Positions 1 through 7,004 of a DNA stretch of 11,301 nt are shown here, piece by piece. Under the pieces are notes generated by a model, which was not told the origin of the DNA, ran no database searches, and saw only the letters and a program-made list of their open reading frames with translations. A program made the position numbers and the translations under genes. Numbering within the stretch: the stretch's first letter is position 1; each line of letters starts with the position of its first letter. This stretch comes from Clostridiales bacterium UBA1248 (GTDB taxonomy: Bacteria; Bacillota; Clostridia; Oscillospirales; CAG-272): NCBI GenBank assembly GCA_002308615.1, contig DBWC01000100.1, forward strand, positions 1-11,301, given 5' to 3'.

Positions 1-141
1 CGCGCATGATGAACGGCTTCGCCGAATGATGAGCGCCCTCGGCGCATGAAACGGAACTCATTTCATCATTTTGCGGTGAAACCGCAAATCATGGCGACCG
101 AAGGGAGGCTCATCATTTGCCCGTCAGGGCAATCATCATTC
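1..141. repeat. Nested array of short hairpins separated by ATGATGA / TCATCAT spacers (left end cut by window)
   Basis: Small hairpins lie at 14-24 (CGGC-TTC-GCCG), 33-45 (GCGCC-CTC-GGCGC), 70-88 (TTTGCGGT-GAA-ACCGCAAA) and 117-132 (TTGCCC-GTCA-GGGCAA). The spacers in the left half read ATGATGA (6-12, 26-32) and ATGAAA (46-51). In the right half they read TTTCAT (61-66) and TCATCAT (110-116, 133-139). The spacers are therefore complementary in nested order: 6-12 with 133-139, 26-32 with 110-116, and 46-51 with 61-66. The whole stretch can fold into a three-tier stem with side hairpins. No open reading frame fits. It begins mid-structure at base 1, so more of it probably lies outside the window. 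It looks like a non-coding intergenic repeat element; its function is unknown. Confidence 0.7.
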
Positions 142-188
142 TTTTCGACGTTTGGCACACATACGTCCTGCTTGCGCCGATATGCGAC

Positions 189-237
189 AAAAACCGACTG
201 AAATAAGGATAAGCTTTCCTTACCTCAGCCGGTTTTT
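189..237 (-). terminator. Rho-independent terminator of the rubrerythrin operon
   Basis: Arms at 189-209 and 217-237 form a 21-pair stem around a 7-base loop, flanked by A5 on the left and T5 on the right. On the plus strand three positions are A-C mismatches. On the minus-strand transcript the same three become G-U pairs, so only the leftward RNA folds without a mismatch. This matches its place about 100 bases downstream of the minus-strand gene at 341-775. The stretch 238-340 between them shows nothing else recognisable. Confidence 0.8.
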
Positions 238-340
238 ATTTACTGTCCTTTAGAGCACTGCGCCTAAGCGACAGACTTTTCATTTTTTTTCGATATCAAC
301 CGAATTACTTTTTTAAAAATCCGAAGATGCTTTTTTTGAT

Positions 341-775
341 TCAGCCTTTTGAAAAATATGTTTCCACATACTTCTGCATTTCGGAAAAGTTCTGTATTGC
401 ACCTATATTGAATATTGTGTTTGCAATTTTCAGCGTTCCCTCGTTTTTTTCCTTTGACGTCACTCTCATAATGAAATCGGAAGCGGGCGTATCGAAAACC
501 TCATATTCCCTTTTGTTTCCAAGGTTTTTAAGATACAGCTTATCCTGTACAAACATAAGCTCCCAGCGCGAAATCATCGCAAAATATACAAGCGCGGCTG
601 CGCACAAAAGAACGTAAATAACGCAAACCAATATAAGCGTAAGCGGTTTGATGCTGCCCGCCGCGAGCGCAGCAACGGCGCCGCCGACGATAAGCATGAT
701 GACCGCGAGCGTGACTATGGTGCTGACCGGGCATTTTGAAGTCGTTTTAAAATCGGGTTGAGTATTCTCTTCCAT
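341..775 (-). CDS. Small two-helix membrane protein with C-terminal PH-like soluble domain, function unknown
   Basis: The 144-residue product has a short polar N-terminus, two hydrophobic helices at about residues 18-39 and 44-67, then a soluble tail of about 75 residues. The tail begins near Trp71 and is rich in alternating beta-type sequence (WELMFVQDKLYLKNL, then GTLKIANTIFNIG), ending in a short helix (FSEMQKYVETYF). Two helices followed by a compact beta domain resembles small bacterial PH-domain membrane proteins, but no catalytic motif is visible and no function is assigned. The start follows the rubrerythrin stop by only 2 bases, and its ribosome binding site (GGAGAA) lies inside the last rubrerythrin codons, so translation is probably coupled. 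It would share the rubrerythrin promoter and end at the terminator 189-237. The gene is surely real; its family is uncertain. Confidence 0.75.
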   Translation of the reverse strand: MEENTQPDFKTTSKCPVSTIVTLAVIMLIVGGAVAALAAGSIKPLTLILVCVIYVLLCAAALVYFAMISRWELMFVQDKLYLKNLGNKREYEVFDTPASDFIMRVTSKEKNEGTLKIANTIFNIGAIQNFSEMQKYVETYFSKG

Positions 776-777
776 TT

Positions 778-1326
778 TTATTCTCCGAAATACCTCTTTA
801 ACAGTCCTGCGAAGGCTTTGCCGTGGCGGGCTTCGTCGCGCGCCATTTCGTGGACGGTGTCGTGGATGGCGTCAAGGTTCTGCGCCTTTGCCATTTTTGC
901 AAGATCCGTCTTGCCGGCGGTCGCGCCGTTTTCCGCGGCTACGCGTAATTCAAGATTCTTCTTTGTGGAATCCGTTACGACTTCGCCTAAAAGCTCGGCG
1001 AATTTCGCGGCGTGCTCCGCTTCTTCCCAGGCGGCTTTTTCATAGTAGGCGCCTATTTCGGCGTAGCCCTCTCTGTATGCGACTCTCGCCATGGCAAGAT
1101 ACATACCGACCTCGGAGCATTCGCCTTCAAAATTGCTGCGCAGACCCGCGAGTATCTCGGGATCGACGTCTTTTGCTATACCTAAAACGTGCTCTGACGC
1201 CCAGGTCATTTCATTTGATTCTTCTACCTTGAATTTAGATCCGGGGACTCCGCAGAGCGGGCATTTCTCCGGCGGCTCGTTTCCCTCGTGAACGTAACCG
1301 CAAACGGGACAAATATACTTTTTCAT
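778..1326 (-). CDS. rbr: Reverse rubrerythrin (N-terminal rubredoxin, C-terminal ferritin-like diiron domain)
   Basis: The 182-residue protein opens with a rubredoxin-type Fe(SCys)4 site: Cys6-x2-Cys9-Gly and Cys22-x2-Cys25-Gly. A ferritin-like four-helix domain follows at about residues 50-180, with diiron ligands visible as Glu69, Glu102-x2-His105, Glu160 and Glu165-x2-His168. Classical rubrerythrin has the opposite domain order. The reverse type, known from clostridia, is an NADH-dependent peroxidase (through a rubredoxin reductase) that detoxifies hydrogen peroxide and oxygen in the cytoplasm. The frame can be extended to an ATG at 1335, but that codon abuts AAGGAG with no spacing. The ATG at 1326 lies 9 bases from the GGAG and gives the canonical MKKYICPVCGY start, so it is chosen. 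It is the first gene of a two-gene operon with its own sigma-A promoter at 1357-1385. Confidence 0.93.
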   Translation of the reverse strand: MKKYICPVCGYVHEGNEPPEKCPLCGVPGSKFKVEESNEMTWASEHVLGIAKDVDPEILAGLRSNFEGECSEVGMYLAMARVAYREGYAEIGAYYEKAAWEEAEHAAKFAELLGEVVTDSTKKNLELRVAAENGATAGKTDLAKMAKAQNLDAIHDTVHEMARDEARHGKAFAGLLKRYFGE

Positions 1327-1356
1327 ATTACACATCTCCTTGTATTATTTTTTATG

Positions 1357-1385
1357 AATATACCATAAAAGGCGGCAAAAGTCAA
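1357..1385 (-). promoter_or_regulatory. Sigma-A-type promoter of the rubrerythrin operon
   Basis: On the minus strand TTGACT (1380-1385; 5 of 6 to TTGACA) is followed after exactly 17 bases by TATATT (1357-1362). This predicts initiation near 1350 and a leader of about 24 bases carrying AAGGAG. The -35 box lies entirely in the loop of the upstream operon's terminator hairpin, and the spacer includes that hairpin's distal arm. Confidence 0.8.
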
Positions 1386-1395
1386 CCGCCTTTTT
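1367..1395 (-). terminator. Rho-independent terminator of the thiI-SGNH operon
   Basis: AAAAGGCGG (1367-1375) and CCGCCTTTT (1386-1394) form a 9-pair stem with a 10-base loop. It lies 15 bases downstream of the stop at 1410 and ends, on the minus strand, in CCGCCTTTT. Its sequence overlaps the rubrerythrin promoter. Confidence 0.8.
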
Positions 1396-1409
1396 GTTAA
1401 TTATTAACG

Positions 1410-3605
1410 TTATCTCCAGTTATTAAGATTTCTTTCGCTCATAACGTATATAACGTAATCCGGCTTGCATTCGGCTATTTTTTCATAATCCGGCTCATAC
1501 TCCCACATACGCTGACAGTACATATAGCTGAAATGCTCGCAGATGAGCGGGAACAGATTCGCGCTGTACGAGTCGCGTATCATATAAGCGACGGGAAGCG
1601 CAGCGTCGTTTACCGCGGATTCAAGCTCCCCGGCGTAGCAGGAGCGGTCTATCGTCTCCGGCTTGTTTTCGATGCCCACGGCTTTTGACTTAAATTCCGG
1701 CGTCATGAATGTGACGTTTTCCGTCACGCCGTTAATCCCGGCAAACGACGCGAGATCGCCGGACGGCACGGTCTTTTCCGTCAGTTTGAAGGATTTAAGA
1801 GAGAGCGGCGAGATCTGCGTATAGTCCTTTGATATATTTTCGATTATCGCGCGATAGCCGAAATATGCGCCGACCTCCGTCCAGTGCGTGTCCGTCTGAT
1901 AATACAGCTTGTCTATATCCGTATTCTCGCGCATCACGTCTCTTATATCAAGGAAAGTGACGCCGTCTATGGACGAGAGCGTTTCTTTGAACTGATCGAA
2001 GCGCGTTATTTCCGCTCTTCTGCTCTTATGCTTTTCCGACGCGCCGTCCGTATATACGGATAACGGATCGGGCGCGGTAAGGAATATGATCTTTGTTTCT
2101 TTGCCGCTTGCGTTTTGTATTTTTTCCTTTATCGTCTCAAACCGCATTTTCACGGTTTCGAGCCGCTCCGGCTTCAGCAGGTTCGAGCCTGTATAGTCGC
2201 TTACAGTTTCGCCGTAGTAAAGCATCGAAAAGCCGCCGGCAAACACGTTTTCTTCGGATGATACCGTCACCGGGACCGCGCATTTTACCGTGTCGGAGCG
2301 ATCCTTGCCGTCCTTCTGCGCGTATACCGTAAGCTCGCCGCCCTTTTCCGCCGGCAGCTCCGCTATAAACAGTCCGTTTCGGCATATCACCGCCGAACTG
2401 CCCGAGCCGGAGCTTACGGTCACAGTCGCTTTGTCCTCGCACGCCCCCGCGACGATAGCGTATCCGCTCTGTTTATACGATACCGCGTCTATGCGCGGCT
2501 GAGTTGTGACCCCGCCCTTGCCGGAGCTTTGCAGATGCGCCTCGTACGTTTTTATGTCAGCGTCGTCAAGCAGGCACGTGAGCTTGTCCTCGCGCAGTAT
2601 GCATACGTCGACCGCGGGCTTGATAACTGATGCGGCGGAGCTTGAATATGAAAGAGAATTATTGTAGACCGTATCCGTATACGTGGCGGAAAGAAGCGGC
2701 ATAAACAGCGCTCTTTCGCCGTCCGGCATCTGTATCAAAACTTCTGATTTTCCTATAAAAGCATTGTATTCGTCGTTAAGCGAGCACACCGTAAGACTGC
2801 CGGAAAGCTCCGACGTGTAAGTCCCGGTAAGATCACGTACGGAATAAGAGACGTTTTTGTTTTTTATCAGTTTTTCTATCCCGGCTTCTCTTGCCAGGGC
2901 GCCGCCGTCAGAATACGTTATTGAAATATCGTTTGCACCGATCGTCAGCTTCTGCGATCTGCGCGTGACTCCGTTCGGCATATGCGAGCAGATCTCGTTA
3001 TAAACGACGTAGGCGCCGTACCCGTTTATCGAGTTTTCCGTGTTGTTGTAGGTCTCAAAATCCTTATCCGTCAAGGCGTCGTCAAGCAGATAAAAGTTGT
3101 CAAATCCGTTTGAACGTAAATATTCTTCAAGATCTTTTGCCGCGGTGACGCCGTTTTTATCCTTTACTTTCAGTTTGTCTCGCAATACCGTCTGACTGTT
3201 CGGTATGACGAAAACGTAAAGCTCGCAGCCGTCGAGCATAAGCGCCTCGCGCCTGGTTTCAAGAGAGTATAAAAATTTTTGTTTTTCTTCGTCGTCGTAA
3301 CGCATTTTCCCCGCGATATCCGCCGTATAATCAAATCCGTCCGTTTTCGTCGGGAATAAATATCCGTCATATCCGGCAGAAACGCTTTTTTCAAGCACGG
3401 CGCCGAACAGCTTGTACGCGGTTTTTTTGAAGGTCAGAGCAAACGGATCAGTAAAAAGGCGGCAAAGAGAGTCCGTGAACGCGGCAAAACCGCCGTCCCC
3501 CTCGTACTCGGAGTACAGCGTTACCGTCGCGGCGGCGCTGTAAACGAGCGCCGCCGACAATATCACGGCTAAAGCGATTATGATTATTTTCGCTTTTGCT
3601 TTCAC
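1410..3605 (-). CDS. Exported AlgX/DHHW-like SGNH protein, paralogue A (degenerate N-terminal domain, Ig-like domain, intact C-terminal domain)
   Basis: The 731-residue protein starts at GTG with AAGGAG 7 bases upstream, 17 bases after the preceding gene. A signal anchor spans residues 5-27 with no lipobox. The C-terminal domain (about 460-731) has the AlgX/AlgJ/DHHW hallmarks: a Tyr-Tyr-Gly-Glu start, TDTHWTEVGAY with Asp572 and His574, TVPSGDLASF, and RDSYSANL with the presumed nucleophile Ser679. Members of this family are extracytoplasmic O-acetyltransferases or esterases of polysaccharides, usually working with an MBOAT acyl exporter. The N-terminal domain (about 80-350) looks like the same fold, but its catalytic segment reads TENSINGYGAY: Asp becomes Glu190 and His becomes Ser192. 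A beta-rich Ig-like domain (about 366-452) joins them. It is the last gene of the thiI operon. Fold and catalytic residues are well supported; substrate and even reaction (acetyl transfer or hydrolysis) are inferred. Confidence 0.82.
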   Translation of the reverse strand: MKAKAKIIIIALAVILSAALVYSAAATVTLYSEYEGDGGFAAFTDSLCRLFTDPFALTFKKTAYKLFGAVLEKSVSAGYDGYLFPTKTDGFDYTADIAGKMRYDDEEKQKFLYSLETRREALMLDGCELYVFVIPNSQTVLRDKLKVKDKNGVTAAKDLEEYLRSNGFDNFYLLDDALTDKDFETYNNTENSINGYGAYVVYNEICSHMPNGVTRRSQKLTIGANDISITYSDGGALAREAGIEKLIKNKNVSYSVRDLTGTYTSELSGSLTVCSLNDEYNAFIGKSEVLIQMPDGERALFMPLLSATYTDTVYNNSLSYSSSAASVIKPAVDVCILREDKLTCLLDDADIKTYEAHLQSSGKGGVTTQPRIDAVSYKQSGYAIVAGACEDKATVTVSSGSGSSAVICRNGLFIAELPAEKGGELTVYAQKDGKDRSDTVKCAVPVTVSSEENVFAGGFSMLYYGETVSDYTGSNLLKPERLETVKMRFETIKEKIQNASGKETKIIFLTAPDPLSVYTDGASEKHKSRRAEITRFDQFKETLSSIDGVTFLDIRDVMRENTDIDKLYYQTDTHWTEVGAYFGYRAIIENISKDYTQISPLSLKSFKLTEKTVPSGDLASFAGINGVTENVTFMTPEFKSKAVGIENKPETIDRSCYAGELESAVNDAALPVAYMIRDSYSANLFPLICEHFSYMYCQRMWEYEPDYEKIAECKPDYVIYVMSERNLNNWR

Positions 3606-3622
3606 TTTTGCTCTCCTTTTTA

Positions 3623-5734
3623 TTATAATCCGTTAAGTCCTCTTTCAACGTGTTCGATTATTATATAATCGGGCTGCATTTCTTTTATAAGATCGTATTC
3701 GTCCGGGTATTCCCACATGGTATGGAAAACGCTGTGGCTGAATTTCTCCGCCAAAAACGACATAAGATTTGTGGAAAAGCTGTCGCGGTACATTATCATC
3801 GTGGGCAACTCTTCGTCGTCTATATGAAATTCGTGCCGGTCCGAAAACCAGGCGTTTGAGAAATTCATTGAGTAATCCTTGCTTATACCGCTTTTAAGAC
3901 CGTTCTTCGCGCGCACGTAAACGCCTTCCTCGGTCACGGTATTAAGATCCACCTCAAGGAAATTCGCCATATCCCCGCCCGGCACGGTTTTCGTAAACAC
4001 GTCAAAATCATCAAGCGGATCCGGCGCGGCGGTGGGGAAATCCGCGCTTACGAAATTCATTATCTCACGGTACGCGTAGTAAGCGCCAAGCTCGTTCCAG
4101 TGCGTGTCCGTCTTGTTATACAAACGGTATGGAGCCGTTTCCTTCGCCTGCAAAAGCGGCGTTTTAAGGTCTAAAAACGTGACCTTGTCGCTGTCTTTGA
4201 ACGCATCTATGAGCTGTGCGAGACGTGAGATATCGCTTTTTTGACCTGCAAGGCTGTCCGGCGCCGTCTCCGGATATATCGTCAGATGATTAGGCGGTAT
4301 GACGTAGATTATTTTCGTATTCGGAGATACCTCGTGTATCGCGTCGGCTTTTGCGGAAAGATAACCGACGTACTGCATAACCGTCTCATCGGGCAGAGCC
4401 GATTCCCCGGTAAAATCCGGTATCGTCTCCTGATAGTGCAAATGTCCTTCTTTTCCTATAACGACGCCCTTGTTCCCGTGCGATTTGGTATAACGCACGT
4501 CAAGCTCAACGGTTTTGCTTTCCGCTTTGCCGTCCGTTTTGCTCTTCACCTTTACGGTCGAGCGCTCACGTTCCGTTATGATCGGCACTTCTATCACAAA
4601 TTCGCCGTCTTTCGTATATACGCTCACGTCCTCTTCTCCGCCGCTGACGGTGACCGTGCTTTTCGCTTCAACGTCTCCGAAGACGACGAAATGAGACGCG
4701 TCCGAATACGCCGTCGCTTTTATGACCGGCGCGGCGGATACGTCTTTATCGACTTCGATGACCGGCTTATCCGTCGGCAGAGATGAAATATCGTCCTCGT
4801 TTATTATGAATATCGCGTATTCCGGATTCAGGCGGTCCGTTATCGCGTTGTCCGGCGTGATCCTGCTTCTGTAAACGGATAAAGCAGACGATGCCGAAAA
4901 GAACTTAAAACAGTCAGCCGACGTACCCGTGTCCGATATAAGGAATCTCGGGTAATCAAAACCGTCTGATCGGTTTTCTTTTTTTATTTCTGTCGCCTTT
5001 GTCGCCTCGTAATCGTAATTTGCGTCCGTATATAAAACAGTTTTTTCTTTAAGCGTAAGCGTGCGGTTCGGCACGGTCTTGCCCGTTATATTCCTGTATT
5101 CTCTCGTAAGCGGGTAAGTCGCGTCCTCCGTTATCTCAAGCGCGTAGTCAGAGGTGCCGCATATTTTTATATTCAAATCATATTTTTCATTTAAATGCTC
5201 TGCGATCTGACAAAAAAGTCTGTAGCCGCCTGCTTCGTTCAAAGCGTCGGAGCCGGTATGATAAAGCTGCTCGTCGTTTTTGATACCGTCAAACAGTGAA
5301 AATACGTCTATGACGTCCGCTCCCGCTCTTTTCATCGCGTCGCATAACTGTGTATACCGCCTTGTTTTCGAATACAGACCGGATATATTATCCGGAAGCT
5401 TTTCACGGTAAACGGACATTTTTGACGGTACGAAAACGAACACAGAGCTATAGCCTTTTTCAGCTAACCGCTCCGACAGACCGGACAGCGCGGAAACGTG
5501 ACCGTCTATCTCTTTCGCTGATAAAAGCTCTTCGCCTTTAAAATCGGCAAAGGCGTGCGTTTTTTCCGAGTACGCGCGGAAAAGAAAGCCGCCTGATCCG
5601 GCTATGACCGCGTCTTCACCGTTATAGTCGTCGACGCTCGTCTCCGTCTTATATAACGGTAAAGCGAACGCCAGAACGACGAGCACAACGGCGAGCACGG
5701 AGCATATAAAACCGATGAGCTTTCCTTTATTCAT
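3623..5734 (-). CDS. Exported AlgX/DHHW-like SGNH protein, paralogue B (same three-domain layout)
   Basis: The 703-residue protein has a signal anchor at about residues 7-27, no lipobox, and the same layout as its downstream paralogue. The degenerate SGNH-like domain covers about 45-330, an Ig-like beta domain about 336-416, and the intact C-terminal SGNH domain about 423-703. The C-terminal domain begins GKEGHLHYQET and has TDTHWNELGAY (Asp543, His545), TVPGGDMANF and RDSFSTNL (Ser652). In the N-terminal domain the matching segment is HTGSDALNEAGGY, where Asp and His align with Ser and Ala164, and the nucleophile segment reads SDTGTS with Thr269. The start codon overlaps the thiI stop by 8 bases and has AAAGGA upstream, so translation is probably coupled. 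The likely role is O-acylation or de-acylation of a cell-envelope glycan outside the membrane (inference). No MBOAT partner is in the window. Confidence 0.82.
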   Translation of the reverse strand: MNKGKLIGFICSVLAVVLVVLAFALPLYKTETSVDDYNGEDAVIAGSGGFLFRAYSEKTHAFADFKGEELLSAKEIDGHVSALSGLSERLAEKGYSSVFVFVPSKMSVYREKLPDNISGLYSKTRRYTQLCDAMKRAGADVIDVFSLFDGIKNDEQLYHTGSDALNEAGGYRLFCQIAEHLNEKYDLNIKICGTSDYALEITEDATYPLTREYRNITGKTVPNRTLTLKEKTVLYTDANYDYEATKATEIKKENRSDGFDYPRFLISDTGTSADCFKFFSASSALSVYRSRITPDNAITDRLNPEYAIFIINEDDISSLPTDKPVIEVDKDVSAAPVIKATAYSDASHFVVFGDVEAKSTVTVSGGEEDVSVYTKDGEFVIEVPIITERERSTVKVKSKTDGKAESKTVELDVRYTKSHGNKGVVIGKEGHLHYQETIPDFTGESALPDETVMQYVGYLSAKADAIHEVSPNTKIIYVIPPNHLTIYPETAPDSLAGQKSDISRLAQLIDAFKDSDKVTFLDLKTPLLQAKETAPYRLYNKTDTHWNELGAYYAYREIMNFVSADFPTAAPDPLDDFDVFTKTVPGGDMANFLEVDLNTVTEEGVYVRAKNGLKSGISKDYSMNFSNAWFSDRHEFHIDDEELPTMIMYRDSFSTNLMSFLAEKFSHSVFHTMWEYPDEYDLIKEMQPDYIIIEHVERGLNGL

Positions 5735-6911
5735 ACAAGCTTTCCTTTATCCATTCCTGCTTTTTTGCTTCGTAAGCGCGGGATATGAGCCCGTCTATAT
5801 CGAGTCTTTCCTCCTCGCGCAGAACGTTTTCAAGCGTCGGCTTCGTTTTCGGATGGCGCGGCGTGAAAACCGTACAGCAGTCTTCAAAAGGCAAAACCGA
5901 CGTTTCAAACGTGCCTATCTGACGCGCGCGCGTTATTATTTCCTCTTTATCAAGTCCTATGCACGGACGGAAAACGGGTATGCTCACCGTGCTGTTGGTA
6001 ACGTTAAGCGCCTCTATTGTCTGAGACGCGACCTGACCGAGACTTTCTCCCGTGACTATCGCGCCGCATTCGCGCTCCGCTGCGACCTTTTCCGCTATCC
6101 TCATCATAAACCGGCGCAGGAGAATGGTAAAATACTCCTCCTCACAGTTTTTCATAAGCGCTTCCTGTATCTCCGTGACGGAAACGGTGTGGAAGCACAC
6201 CGCGCCGTTGTACCCGGCTATTATACGCACGAGATCGCGCACTTTTTCAAGCGCCTGTTCGCTCGTATACGGAAACGATTCAAAATGCAAAGCCTCGAGC
6301 TTTACGCCGCGGCGGCAGATCATGTGTCCCGCGACCGGTGAATCTATGCCGCCGGAGAGCAGTAAAAGCGCCTTGCCGTTCGTCGTTACGGGCATACCGC
6401 CCGCGCCTTTTTCCTGGCCGCCGGATATAAACGCCTTTTCGTCTCTTATCTCAACTCTTACGGTGACCTCCGGATCGTGTACGTCAACTTTGACGTGAGG
6501 GCAGGCTTCGAGTATCGCGCCGCCGACGTTAGCGGCTATTTCGGGCGAGGAGAGCGGAAAACTCTTGTCCGCGCGCCTCGCGTCCGCCTTGAACGTTTTC
6601 GCGCCGCCTAAAAGCACCGGCGCAAGCTCAGCCGCCGTTTTTTCTATCGCGTCCATATTTTTTTCGGTTTCGTACGCGCGGCATAGGGCGATTACGCCGA
6701 ATATTTTTTTGCACGTCTCGTACGCCGCGTCCATATCGCAGCCGTCGTCCGCCGGCTCGACGCATATCGTGCTCTGCGATTTGAAAACGTTGAACTTTCC
6801 GAAAGGTTTTATTCTGTATCTCACCTGGCGCAGAAGCGTGTTTTCAAAATACGCCCTGTTTGCGCCTTTCAGCGTTATTTCACCGAATTTCAAAAGAATG
6901 GAGTAATTCAT
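5727..6911 (-). CDS. thiI: tRNA 4-thiouridine synthetase ThiI (short form without rhodanese domain)
   Basis: ThiI adenylates U8 of tRNA and transfers sulfur to give s4U; in many bacteria it also feeds sulfur to thiazole synthesis. The 394-residue product has a ferredoxin-like N-terminus with the conserved KFGEITLKG, a THUMP RNA-binding domain (about 60-165), and a PP-loop ATPase domain with SGGIDSP (186-192) and TGESLGQVASQT (287-298). The family segment PFEDCCTVFTPRHPKTKP (341-358) carries Cys345 and Cys346. The C-terminal rhodanese domain of E. coli ThiI is absent, as in Bacillus and clostridia, where a dedicated cysteine desulfurase delivers sulfur. No such nifS-type gene lies next to it here. 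It is the first gene of a three-gene minus-strand operon with the two SGNH proteins, a pairing with no obvious functional link. AAAGGA lies 8 bases before the ATG. Confidence 0.96.
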   Translation of the reverse strand: MNYSILLKFGEITLKGANRAYFENTLLRQVRYRIKPFGKFNVFKSQSTICVEPADDGCDMDAAYETCKKIFGVIALCRAYETEKNMDAIEKTAAELAPVLLGGAKTFKADARRADKSFPLSSPEIAANVGGAILEACPHVKVDVHDPEVTVRVEIRDEKAFISGGQEKGAGGMPVTTNGKALLLLSGGIDSPVAGHMICRRGVKLEALHFESFPYTSEQALEKVRDLVRIIAGYNGAVCFHTVSVTEIQEALMKNCEEEYFTILLRRFMMRIAEKVAAERECGAIVTGESLGQVASQTIEALNVTNSTVSIPVFRPCIGLDKEEIITRARQIGTFETSVLPFEDCCTVFTPRHPKTKPTLENVLREEERLDIDGLISRAYEAKKQEWIKESLYE

Positions 6912-6940
6912 CTTGCCTGTCCTTTTATTATAATATATTT

Positions 6941-6969
6941 ATTTTATCACATTTTTTTTAAAAACGCAA
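6941..6969 (-). promoter_or_regulatory. Probable extended -10 promoter of the thiI operon
   Basis: On the minus strand TTGCGT (6964-6969) and TAAAAT (6941-6946) are separated by 17 bases. TG lies one base before the -10 box (TGATAAAAT), the extended -10 form, which can compensate for the poor -35 (3 of 6). A second TATAAT at 6928-6933 is an alternative -10 but has no -35 at a suitable distance. Confidence 0.45.
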
Positions 6970-7004
6970 CGGGTTTAATGAAATAATATAAAATAATCTC
7001 AAAC

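Noticed and set aside
1..141. Regularly spaced ATGATGA units as a possible CRISPR array or tRNA-like cloverleaf
   Set aside because: The units are only 6-7 bases, invert in the middle, and the intervening segments are hairpins rather than unique spacers of constant length. No tRNA anticodon arm, T-loop or CCA is present.
1327..1335. Upstream ATG at 1335 as rubrerythrin start (adds Met-Cys-Asn)
   Set aside because: It directly abuts the AAGGAG ribosome binding site with no spacing; the ATG at 1326 is correctly spaced and gives the family N-terminus.
4241..4786. 181-residue plus-strand reading frame inside the SGNH paralogue B gene
   Set aside because: Antisense shadow of a strongly supported gene; Arg/Phe/Tyr-rich composition is typical of a complement-strand frame.
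5715..6341. 208-residue plus-strand reading frame opposite thiI
   Set aside because: Antisense to thiI, no ribosome binding site, no recognisable domain, and very Arg-rich.
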